Source: Sulfuricurvum sp. (GTDB taxonomy: Bacteria; Campylobacterota; Campylobacteria; Campylobacterales; Sulfurimonadaceae). From it: DNA of 64,000 nt. Shown piece after piece: positions 46,897 through 54,473 of this stretch. The notes under the pieces were generated by a model, which did not search any database, was not told the origin of the DNA, and saw only the letters and a list, made by a program, of their open reading frames with translations. The translations under genes were made by a program, and so were the position numbers. Numbering within the stretch: the first letter of the stretch is position 1; each line of letters opens with the position of its first letter. The stretch is from the NCBI GenBank assembly GCA_030694265.1, contig JAUXYP010000001.1:248001-312000 (forward strand). The letters run 5' to 3'.

Positions 46897-46929
46897 GCGG
46901 CTATCAAAACGGAAAAATCCGTAAGCCGC
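46897..46929 (+). other. Two-step hairpin in the leader of the helicase mRNA
   Basis: GCGGCT (46897-46902) pairs with AGCCGC (46924-46929); inside, ACGGA (46909-46913) pairs with TCCGT (46918-46922) around an AAAA loop, with an asymmetric internal bulge. No T run follows, so it is not an ordinary terminator. It could be a regulatory leader structure for the RNA helicase; with the second promoter the outer arm may not be transcribed. Confidence 0.45.
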
Positions 46930-47003
46930 TCAATATCTGCACATTTGGTTTTAACTTCCTCTGCATTGTTTGTCTGCTTGAACTACCCAAAGGAACTTTA
47001 CTA

Positions 47004-48332
47004 ATGTTATTTACAGATTTAAAACTGTCAGAGCCGATTTTAAAAGCGATTACTGATCAAGGCTACACCACTCCATCCCCCGTCCAAGCGCAAGCTATTC
47101 CGTTTATTTTAGAAGGGCGTGATATGCTCGCAGGTGCTCAAACGGGTACGGGTAAAACAGCAGGTTTTACACTGCCGATGTTGGAGATACTTTCACGCAC
47201 TAAAAATACCAAAGGTCCTCGTCACATACGTGTGCTTATTTTGACGCCGACACGTGAGCTTGCGGCGCAAGTGGGTGAGAGTGTTAAAACGTACGGTAAA
47301 TATTTACCGTATAAAAGTGCCGTTGTTTTTGGCGGTGTCGGTATTCAACCTCAGATCACTACATTGCGCAACGGTGTTGATATTTTGATCGCAACTCCGG
47401 GCCGATTGCTGGATCACATGTCTCAAGGAACAGTTGATTTGCGCAATGTTGAGATGTTGATTCTCGATGAAGCAGATCGTATGTTAGACATGGGCTTTAT
47501 CAAAGATATCCGCCGTGTTATCTCCATTTTGCCACAAAAACGACAAAATCTTCTTTTCTCTGCGACCTATTCGGATGAGATTAAGACGTTGTGTGAATCG
47601 ATTTTACGCAATCCTGCCATCGTTGAAGTAGCACGTCGCAATACCTCCAGCGAGCTTGTTACGCAAAAGGTAATCTTAGTCGATTGTGCCAAGAAAAGTG
47701 CCCTTTTTGGACATTTGGTCAAAGAGAACAAATGGGAGCAAGTGTTGGTCTTTACCCGTACCAAACACCAAGCCAACAAGCTCTCCGAGTACCTCCAAAA
47801 AATCGGGGTCAGTTCAGCGGCCATTCATGGTAACAAAAGCCAAGCAGCACGTACTAAAGCGCTTGCTGATTTCAAAAATGGTTCGGTTAAAATTCTCGTG
47901 GCAACCGATATCGCAGCGCGTGGATTGGATATCGATCAGCTTCCGCATGTTGTTAATCTCGAACTGCCAAACATTGCAGAAGACTACGTTCACCGTATCG
48001 GACGTACCGGACGTGCGGGTAATGAAGGTGAAGCGATTTCATTGGTATGTGTGGATGAGTATGATTACCTCAAGGGAATTGAACGTCTGATCAACCGTAA
48101 GCTCGATCGTGAGGTTATTCCTGGATTCGAGCCTGATCCTTCCATCATGGCAATGCCGATCATGCAAGGACGTGGCGGCGGAGGCGGACGCGGTAACAGC
48201 GGTGGCGGACAGTCACCTAGCGGTAAACCACAAGGACAAAAGCGCGACAGTTCGAGCCGTAGATCTGAAGGAAACCGCAGCGAAGGGCGCAGTAATAGTC
48301 AGCGTCGCGAAGGCAGTGGTAGAGGCAGATAA
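47004..48332 (+). CDS. rhlE: DEAD-box ATP-dependent RNA helicase, RhlE type
   Basis: 442 residues with the full motif set: F-x-Q motif region ([21 protein letters not shown]), [38 protein letters not shown] (DEAD), FSATY, ARGLDI and [10 protein letters not shown]. The C-terminal 60 residues are Gly/Arg/Ser-rich ([15 protein letters not shown]), an RNA-binding tail usual in RhlE. It unwinds short RNA duplexes in ribosome assembly or RNA turnover; such genes are often cold-induced. It has a long structured leader. The DUF188 gene begins 6 bp later. Confidence 0.93.
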   Translation: MLFTDLKLSEPILKAITDQGYTTPSPVQAQAIPFILEGRDMLAGAQTGTGKTAGFTLPMLEILSRTKNTKGPRHIRVLILTPTRELAAQVGESVKTYGKYLPYKSAVVFGGVGIQPQITTLRNGVDILIATPGRLLDHMSQGTVDLRNVEMLILDEADRMLDMGFIKDIRRVISILPQKRQNLLFSATYSDEIKTLCESILRNPAIVEVARRNTSSELVTQKVILVDCAKKSALFGHLVKENKWEQVLVFTRTKHQANKLSEYLQKIGVSSAAIHGNKSQAARTKALADFKNGSVKILVATDIAARGLDIDQLPHVVNLELPNIAEDYVHRIGRTGRAGNEGEAISLVCVDEYDYLKGIERLINRKLDREVIPGFEPDPSIMAMPIMQGRGGGGGRGNSGGGQSPSGKPQGQKRDSSSRRSEGNRSEGRSNSQRREGSGRGR

Positions 48333-48338
48333 AAGAGG

Positions 48339-48803
48339 ATGAAAATTCTTGTCGATGCCGATGCGTTTCCCAACGCACTCAAAGAGGTTTTGATGCGCGC
48401 GGTTCTCAAGCGCAAAATTACCACTATCTACGTAGCCAATAAAAACATTTCCATTCCGAATGTCCCTTTTGTTTCCATGCAAGTCGTGGAGCAAGGTCCT
48501 GATGAAGCCGATCACCGCATTGCCGAGCTGTGCGAGTCTTGCGATTTGGTCATCACTGCTGATATTCCCCTTGCGGATCGTATTGTCACTATCGGTGCTG
48601 TGGCACTTGATCCCAGAGGGACGATTTACGATGAAAACAACATTAAACATCTCCTCGCGATGCGAAATCTTATGGAAGAGTTGCGAAACTCGGGAGAGAT
48701 CACGGGGGGACCTGCTGCGATAGGGGCTAAAACTGTTCGAGAATTTGCAGATGGGCTCAATAAGTTATTGTCGAACCGCCTTAAACCTTTTCCTAATTTA
48801 TAA
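48339..48803 (+). CDS. YaiI/YqxD family (DUF188) protein
   Basis: 154 residues. MKILVDADAFPNALKEVLMRA, the VVEQGPDEADHRIAELCESCDLVITADIPLADR core and the GGPAAIGAKTVREFADGLNKLL end are typical of DUF188. The fold is PIN-like with conserved Asp residues that could bind metal, but a function is not established. It follows rhlE by 6 bp and probably shares its transcript. Confidence 0.9.
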   Translation: MKILVDADAFPNALKEVLMRAVLKRKITTIYVANKNISIPNVPFVSMQVVEQGPDEADHRIAELCESCDLVITADIPLADRIVTIGAVALDPRGTIYDENNIKHLLAMRNLMEELRNSGEITGGPAAIGAKTVREFADGLNKLLSNRLKPFPNL

Positions 48804-48905
48804 GCATCACTCTTTTCTTTTTCATTCTCCTATACTAGAGATATTTTAAAATTTTTATTGCTTTCTGAGAGTACTTTTATGCGTGAAAAATAATGTTATT
48901 ACTAT

Positions 48906-48927
48906 AATAGTTATTATAATAACTATT
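48906..48927 (+). promoter_or_regulatory. 22-bp perfect palindrome, probable MarR operator
   Basis: AATAGTTATTATAATAACTATT is a perfect palindrome 50 bp before the MarR gene. One TATAAT (48903-48908) overlaps its left edge and another (48915-48920) lies within it, so a dimer bound here would block the promoter. Size and symmetry fit MarR-family operators. Confidence 0.65.
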
Positions 48928-48939
48928 TAAGCTCCATCG

Positions 48940-48964
48940 TTCTAAAATGTCACAATTTTTAGAA
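48940..48964 (+). promoter_or_regulatory. Second inverted repeat before the MarR gene
   Basis: TTCTAAAA (48940-48947) and TTTTAGAA (48957-48964) with a nine-base spacer, ending just before the ribosome-binding site (aaaggg). Its sequence differs from the upstream palindrome; it could be a hairpin masking translation or a second protein site. Confidence 0.35.
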
Positions 48965-48976
48965 TAAAGGGATTAC

Positions 48977-49414
48977 ATGAGTTTCGAATCGGATAAGTCG
49001 ATCGCCTTTTTGATCGCCAAAACGCGTAATATTTTGAAAAATGAACTTGAAAAAGAGCTAAAACCCTATTCGATCTCGTATGCTCAGCGGGTTATCCTCA
49101 TCCGACTATGCGAAAAAGACGGCTTGACCCAAAAAGAGTTGGCGCAGGATACCTACTTTGAACAGTCGAATATGACACTTATGCTCGATAAATTGGAGTT
49201 AAAAGGGTTGATTAAACGCGAACCGAAGGAAAACGATCGCAGAGCCTATTTAGTGACTATCACAGCCCAGGGCAGGGAGCTGAAAGAGCTTCTGATATCT
49301 TTAGGTGATAATGTAATTGAGAGGGCTTTTCGCGGAGTCAGCGATGATCAAAAAGCCAAACTTGCAAGTCTCTTGCAGACGCTCTATGAAAATCTTAAAA
49401 ATCCTGTATCATGA
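48977..49414 (+). CDS. MarR-family transcriptional regulator
   Basis: 145 residues with the winged helix of MarR: SYAQRVILIRLCEKDGLTQKELAQDTYFEQSNMTLMLDKLELKGLIKREPKENDRRAYLVTITAQGREL, where the wing motif DRRAYLV is diagnostic. N- and C-terminal helices form the dimer. It overlaps the efflux gene that follows by ATGA and has the palindrome at 48906 upstream, so it very likely represses this operon and is released by a small, perhaps phenolic, ligand (inference). Confidence 0.94.
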   Translation: MSFESDKSIAFLIAKTRNILKNELEKELKPYSISYAQRVILIRLCEKDGLTQKELAQDTYFEQSNMTLMLDKLELKGLIKREPKENDRRAYLVTITAQGRELKELLISLGDNVIERAFRGVSDDQKAKLASLLQTLYENLKNPVS

Positions 49415-50841
49415 ATTTAAAAATTCTTTTGCCTGCTTTTTTTGGTCTTTTACTGGCAACCGGATGTGTTCCAAAGATCGATAAAGCGGTTCCTGTCTCT
49501 GAAGCGACAGTGAAGAGTGATTTAGAAAAAAACATGCTCCTTTTCAACGATGAAAAACTTGTAAGTGATTGGTGGGAAGGGTACGGGGATGAACAACTCA
49601 ATATCATGATTGAGCAAGCATTATCCAACGCACCGACCCTTAAAAGTATCGAAGCACGGTACGCACAAGCCAACAGCATCATCCAATCGGTTCAATCGCA
49701 TAATCTCCCTTGGCTTTCTGCAAATACAAGTGTCCTTCGGGAACGCTTTAGTGAAAATCACATATTTCCCCCACCGCTTGGCGGCGGTACCTACACGCAG
49801 TATCAACCGTCATTGACACTGGATTATGATTTTGACTTTTGGAACGCGCGAGGCTCGCACATCCTGGCCGCTAAAAATGGGGCTTTTGCCAAAAGAGCCT
49901 CCATCGAAGCTTCTAAATTGGCATTAACCAGCGCTATGTGCGAGAGCTATCTCTCATGGAACTATGATGAACGTAAGCTTACGGTGTTAAGCGCTATGGA
50001 GCAAACAAACCGTCAAGAGCTGAAAATTATTGAAAAACAATATCGATTGGGATTGATCGATGCGGTAGCCATCAATGATAAAAAGAGCTCCGTTTTCCAA
50101 ATGATGCAGCGAATCATGGAACTCAAACGGACTGTTGAGGGAAAAAAAGAGGCTCTTTGTGTTTTAGGTGGATTTCTCCCCTCCTATGCGGATACCCTAA
50201 AAACTCCTCATATTAAGGACACATTTACTCTCCCGTTGCCTAAAGAGATCATGCTGGATCTTCTCGCACACCGTCCAGACGTTGCCATCGCAAAATACAC
50301 GGCGCTGAGTAAAAGTCATACGATTGAGCAGACAAAAGCCCAATTTTATCCCAATATCAGTCTCAGCGGCCTCATCGGTTTTACCTCGTTTAGCTGGACC
50401 AAACTAATCGATCACTCCTCCTACACTCCATTGGCAGGAATTGCATTATCACTTCCGTTGTTGGACTGGGGGGAGAGAAAGGCAAACCTGCAAAACAGTG
50501 TGAGCGATTATAACAGTTCGGTCTATGAGTATAACGCAGTCGTCATCAAAGCAGCCAATGAGGTTGTTGTGTTACTCAAACAAGCCAAACTCATTGAGGC
50601 ACAACGACAGCTTCATAATGAAGAGATGAGCGCTAAAGCGGCGAATGAAAACATTGCGCGTAAAAAACTCTCACTAGGATTGAACAATAAACTTCCCTAC
50701 CTTGGTGCAAAAAGAACGGTCTATGAGGGGGAAATCGAATCGCTAGGCTTGAATGAAACAAAATCGTTGATTCAAATCGATCTGATCAAAGCATTAGGAG
50801 GCGGATACACCGATAAAGAGGACACCAATGCAAGCCGCTAA
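49411..50841 (+). CDS. Outer-membrane efflux lipoprotein (NodT/OprM type)
   Basis: 476 residues with a lipoprotein signal (ILLPAFFGLLLATGC, lipid Cys19) and two OEP repeats: WWEGYGDEQLNIMIEQALSNAPTLKSIEARYAQA at the start of the first and LAHRPDVAIAKYTALSKSHTIEQTKAQFYPNISLSG of the second. It would be the outer-membrane channel for the FUSC/HlyD pair encoded next. ATGA overlap with marR and 14-bp overlap with the permease gene indicate one operon. Confidence 0.92.
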   Translation: MNLKILLPAFFGLLLATGCVPKIDKAVPVSEATVKSDLEKNMLLFNDEKLVSDWWEGYGDEQLNIMIEQALSNAPTLKSIEARYAQANSIIQSVQSHNLPWLSANTSVLRERFSENHIFPPPLGGGTYTQYQPSLTLDYDFDFWNARGSHILAAKNGAFAKRASIEASKLALTSAMCESYLSWNYDERKLTVLSAMEQTNRQELKIIEKQYRLGLIDAVAINDKKSSVFQMMQRIMELKRTVEGKKEALCVLGGFLPSYADTLKTPHIKDTFTLPLPKEIMLDLLAHRPDVAIAKYTALSKSHTIEQTKAQFYPNISLSGLIGFTSFSWTKLIDHSSYTPLAGIALSLPLLDWGERKANLQNSVSDYNSSVYEYNAVVIKAANEVVVLLKQAKLIEAQRQLHNEEMSAKAANENIARKKLSLGLNNKLPYLGAKRTVYEGEIESLGLNETKSLIQIDLIKALGGGYTDKEDTNASR

Positions 50842-52990
50842 TATCCTTATTTCATCGCTTAAAAGGTTTCCGTGGCAACTTGCATTGCGCCAGTGGCTTA
50901 CAATCGATGCTCCGGTTCTCATTTATATGGCCAAGGTGATCATTGCTGCGCTCTTAGCGCTGTGGATTGCAATGACCTTGAACATGCCAGATCCCCGAAC
51001 GGCTATTTTCACGGTTTTCATCGTTATGCATCCTCAAAGCGGACTCGTATTTTCCAAAAGCTATTATCGTATTTTGGGAACGATTGCCGGCGTAGGAATT
51101 TCACTTGTGATAACAGGGATGTTTTCGCAGGATCCGGTTTGGTTTATCGCTTTTTTTGCCCTTTGGATCGGTCTTACTACCGCAGCGGGATTTAAATATC
51201 GCAATTTTCAGTTTTACGGGTTTGTTTTGGCGGGATATACGCTATGTATCGTTTCCCTTCCCGTTATCGAGACACCGCTTGATGTTTTTGACATCGCTGT
51301 TTCCCGCTTTTCTGAAGTCCTTATTGGCATCATGTGTGCGACTCTGGTCAGCGATATTGTTTTTCCCCGTCGCCTATTGGATTCGTTGATTGCGAGCGAA
51401 CAAGAGCGGTTTCGTAATGTTCTCTCTACCTTGTCCGATCCCCAATCGGTTTTCGGTACGTTCGATGATACTAACCCGGCCGTTAGCCGCTTTTCCAGCG
51501 GAGTTGTCGGACTGAATGCGGTAAGGGTCAACAGCAGTTTTGAGAGCGGATCCGATCGAAAAGAACGGCACTATTATGGGCATCTCAACCATGAGTATAT
51601 GAATCTTTCCACGACCTATCATTCTCTAAAAAGCATCATTGCAGCGATAAAAGAGGGTGAAAAATCAGAGGTGATATGTGCGTTAGAGCGTCTGTATGAT
51701 CCTATCGCATCCGTATTGAAAACACTTCCCGATACGTTGTTACACCCGGAAGATTTGGATACGGTTATTCGAAAACTCTCAGAGGTTAAAAAGACGCTTG
51801 AAGAGCATTTTGAATTCGATAAGGAACGTCTTAGAGAGGTGATGTACGTTGAGTGGGAGGATGAATTCACATCGGCGGGATATCTGATTGGGCGTCTTTT
51901 ACATGAGCTGCACCATCACTGTGCAACCTATCTTTCTCTTCTCAACCATCGTTTATCGGGAAATTCATCCTTCGAACTCAGTCGAACGGTACGGTTTTCA
52001 ACCCATACCGATAATGTTTTGGTTGCCTTGGCCGCATTGCGCGGAATCGGTGTGTTACTCGTGACAATGCTGTTTTGGATTTTAACCGCATGGCCTTATG
52101 CAACCTTGACGATCACGATGGCGGTTGTCATCGGACTGTTACTGGGAACGCTTCCGAGTCCTCTAGACGGTGTCAAAGACTTTTTCAAAGGGGGCGTCGT
52201 TGCGCTCATCATTGCCGCCGTTTACGACTTTTATCTGATACCGGCGTACACATCCGATCTCTTAACTCTCGGGATACTTCTGTCTCCTACGTTAGCCCTT
52301 ATCGGATGGATGACAACAAGGCCGAAGTTAGCGATTTTTACGTTTGGGTTTGTATTTATGTTTATGACCCAATGTTCTCTTGATCCCTATTATAAAATAG
52401 AACCGACCAAATTTTTAGAGAGTTCTCTGGCGGCATTGATCGGCATCGTTTTCGGCGGTCTTGCGTATGTATTGGTCAATTTCTGGTCATGTTCCCTCAC
52501 ACAGCAAAGAGTTTCGAAGATCTTGCGTACTCAAATCGTGAGGTTATGCAATGGAGTTTTGAATGTAGAGCGAAGCGCGCTGGAGAGTACGGGACGTGAT
52601 CTAGTACAGCAGTTTTCGACGCAGGGAAGGCTCAATATGCGTTCCAGTCGTCTGGTGTTCGAATGGCTCCTTTCTACGCTGGAAATCGGACGTTCCATTT
52701 TGGCAATCCGACGCAGTCTCAAAAGGCTCTATGCCCGTTATTACCCTGAAAGTATCGACATTGCTTTGGAATCGATCAAAGAGTATTTTGAGGCTCCCTC
52801 ATCATCAGGGAGGGAGCAGTTACTTGGCACACTCCAAGAGAGTCTCCAAGTGTTACGTGTAACCCAAATGCCCAGTGAGAAAGCTCAATTTAAACGGGTG
52901 CAAAGTGTTATCGTTGAGCTGGCCCTCATACGTACGGTTTTACTCAATTCACAGACCTTTCCTGTGGTTACGGAGGATTCATGCCATTAG
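50828..52990 (+). CDS. FUSC-family efflux permease (AaeB/YccS-like)
   Basis: 720 residues in two membrane blocks, each of several helices: about 30-190 (VIIAALLALWIAMTLNMPDPRTAIFTVFIVMHPQSGLVFSKSYYRILGTIAG) and about 400-560 (GVLLVTMLFWILTAWPYATLTITMAVVIGLLLG), with cytoplasmic domains after each. P-R-x-A-x-x-T and the G-x-x-x-x-K-x-x-x-R-x-x-G signature are FUSC hallmarks. Relatives export aromatic carboxylic acids. The substrate here is inferred only from the family and operon (DUF1656 and HlyD partners). Confidence 0.9.
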   Translation: MQAANILISSLKRFPWQLALRQWLTIDAPVLIYMAKVIIAALLALWIAMTLNMPDPRTAIFTVFIVMHPQSGLVFSKSYYRILGTIAGVGISLVITGMFSQDPVWFIAFFALWIGLTTAAGFKYRNFQFYGFVLAGYTLCIVSLPVIETPLDVFDIAVSRFSEVLIGIMCATLVSDIVFPRRLLDSLIASEQERFRNVLSTLSDPQSVFGTFDDTNPAVSRFSSGVVGLNAVRVNSSFESGSDRKERHYYGHLNHEYMNLSTTYHSLKSIIAAIKEGEKSEVICALERLYDPIASVLKTLPDTLLHPEDLDTVIRKLSEVKKTLEEHFEFDKERLREVMYVEWEDEFTSAGYLIGRLLHELHHHCATYLSLLNHRLSGNSSFELSRTVRFSTHTDNVLVALAALRGIGVLLVTMLFWILTAWPYATLTITMAVVIGLLLGTLPSPLDGVKDFFKGGVVALIIAAVYDFYLIPAYTSDLLTLGILLSPTLALIGWMTTRPKLAIFTFGFVFMFMTQCSLDPYYKIEPTKFLESSLAALIGIVFGGLAYVLVNFWSCSLTQQRVSKILRTQIVRLCNGVLNVERSALESTGRDLVQQFSTQGRLNMRSSRLVFEWLLSTLEIGRSILAIRRSLKRLYARYYPESIDIALESIKEYFEAPSSSGREQLLGTLQESLQVLRVTQMPSEKAQFKRVQSVIVELALIRTVLLNSQTFPVVTEDSCH

Positions 52991-53181
52991 ATATAACCTT
53001 GTTTGGGATTCAGATGCCGACGCTCCTTCCTATTTTCGTTATGAGCGCCGTTGTACAGATTTTATTGGATCGTGTGATGTCGGATGCCGGCATCTACCAT
53101 TATGTTTGGCACCCAGGATTGTTTCGAACAGCCGTATTTGTATGTTTGTTCTCAATCCCCTGTTTACTTATTTATCGCTAA
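52981..53181 (+). CDS. DUF1656 small membrane protein (AaeX-like)
   Basis: 66 residues, two hydrophobic helices (LLPIFVMSAVVQILLD; TAVFVCLFSIPCLLIY), with the typical PLDITLFGIQMPTLLP start and YHYVWHPGLFRTA middle. Such proteins accompany FUSC permease and HlyD adaptor genes, as aaeX does in E. coli; the role is unknown. Overlaps the permease gene by 10 bp. Confidence 0.88.
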   Translation: MPLDITLFGIQMPTLLPIFVMSAVVQILLDRVMSDAGIYHYVWHPGLFRTAVFVCLFSIPCLLIYR

Positions 53182-53190
53182 GGAACTAAA

Positions 53191-54075
53191 ATGAATAAAA
53201 ATAACAAACTGGCAAAACTTTTACGCTTTGCCATCACTTTTTTAGTGGTTTCTCTGGCCATCTTTTTAGGTCTTATGCTATGGGATAACTATATGAACAG
53301 TGCATGGACCCGAGATGGTCGTGTCCGTGCCGACGTTGTTATGGTCGCACCGGATGTTGGGGGATTGGTTAGTCGTGTCGCCGTTGTGGACAATCAGTTT
53401 GTTAAAAAAGGAGAACTTCTTTATCAAATCGATGAGGTCCGTTTTCGTCACGCGTTGCATGAAGCACACGCCATTGCTCAGACGCGTAAAGCCGAATATG
53501 AGATGAAAAAACGCCAGGCACTGCGACGCAACGTCGCGGACGATGAAGTCGTATCGGCTGAAAATCGTGACGATGCTCTTTATGATGCTCAAATTGCCCA
53601 TGCCAGATACGAAGAGGCGATGACGCAAGTAGAGACACAAGAACTTAATCTTGAGCGCTCCTCTGTTCTTGCTCCTACGGATGGCTGGGTATCCAATTTG
53701 CTGTTGCGAAAAGGTGATTTTGTTCAAGCAGGCGAAAAAAGGATGGCACTCATCACCGGCGATTCATTCTGGGTTTATGGCTATTTTGAGGAACATAAAC
53801 TCTCGATGATTCATATCGGGGACAAGGCTCAGATGAAGATGCTGGGAACTAAATATACTCTAAAAGGGCATGTTGAAAGCATCGCGAGAGGGATTTCAGA
53901 TCGTGACAATGTAACGGATGGCCGCCTTTTGGCGAATGTTAATCCAATTTTTACCTGGGTTCGATTGGCGCAGCGTATCCCTGTTCGTATCCATATCGAT
54001 GAGGTGCCACAAGGGTTGAGCCTCTCCGCGGGGATGACGTGTTCGGTAAGTATTATTTCCGATAAATCAAAATAA
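53191..54075 (+). CDS. HlyD/AaeA-type periplasmic adaptor
   Basis: 294 residues: one N-terminal membrane anchor (LLRFAITFLVVSLAIFLGLMLWDNYM), then TRDGRVRADVVMVAPDVGGLVSRVAVVDNQFVKKGELLYQID, the biotinyl-lipoyl-like half motif, a helical hairpin, and the return half VLAPTDGWVSNLLLRKGDFVQAGEKRMALI with a beta-barrel (YGYFEEHKLSMIHIGDKAQMKM). It links the FUSC permease to the outer-membrane lipoprotein. Starts 9 bp after the DUF1656 gene. Confidence 0.93.
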   Translation: MNKNNKLAKLLRFAITFLVVSLAIFLGLMLWDNYMNSAWTRDGRVRADVVMVAPDVGGLVSRVAVVDNQFVKKGELLYQIDEVRFRHALHEAHAIAQTRKAEYEMKKRQALRRNVADDEVVSAENRDDALYDAQIAHARYEEAMTQVETQELNLERSSVLAPTDGWVSNLLLRKGDFVQAGEKRMALITGDSFWVYGYFEEHKLSMIHIGDKAQMKMLGTKYTLKGHVESIARGISDRDNVTDGRLLANVNPIFTWVRLAQRIPVRIHIDEVPQGLSLSAGMTCSVSIISDKSK

Positions 54076-54088
54076 AAGGTGTTAGATT

Positions 54089-54397
54089 ATGAAAAAAGTA
54101 GCGGGTATCGTTTCATTGTTAATGGTTGCAGGAGTTATTTCGTCATGTTTTGCCGATACATATCAAGAGGGTAAAACGGCATTAGCTCAACATAATTATT
54201 CAAAAGCTATGGAAGCGTTTACAAAAGCATGCGATAGCGGTAATTTCAAGGGGTGTTTTCAACTTGGGGCACTGTATGAAAACGGGGAAGGGGTTGGGCA
54301 GAATACTTACACAGCAGCCACCTTTTACACACAAGCGTGCAGAGGGGGCGAACCGCTTGGATGCAGTAATATGGGCCTAAAATATGATACTCCTTAA
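54089..54397 (+). CDS. Short secreted Sel1-repeat protein
   Basis: 102 residues with a signal peptide (VAGIVSLLMVAGVISSCFAD) and about two Sel1-like repeats (YSKAMEAFTKACDSGNFKGCFQLGALYENGEGV; AATFYTQACRGGEPLGCSNMGLKYD) with the paired Cys spacing of Helicobacter cysteine-rich (Hcp) proteins, where the cysteines form disulfides. It ends abruptly after the start of the next helix; relatives usually have more repeats. It lies 13 bp after the adaptor gene, so it may be the last gene of the efflux operon. Function unknown. Confidence 0.8.
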   Translation: MKKVAGIVSLLMVAGVISSCFADTYQEGKTALAQHNYSKAMEAFTKACDSGNFKGCFQLGALYENGEGVGQNTYTAATFYTQACRGGEPLGCSNMGLKYDTP

Positions 54398-54440
54398 GAA
54401 AAAAAGGGGCTATTAAATACGTTCTTAATCACGCAAAGAC

Positions 54441-54446
54441 TATAAT
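54441..54446 (+). promoter_or_regulatory. TATAAT -10 box upstream of dnaE
   Basis: Exact TATAAT 27 bp before the dnaE start, separating dnaE from the efflux operon. Confidence 0.55.
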
Positions 54447-54473
54447 CTTTTTATATTTTTTCAAGGTTTTTTC

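Noticed and set aside
47950-48332. Gly/Arg-rich end of the helicase gene as a DNA repeat array or CRISPR-like element
   Set aside because: It is low-complexity coding sequence in frame with RhlE, with irregular units and no spacers.
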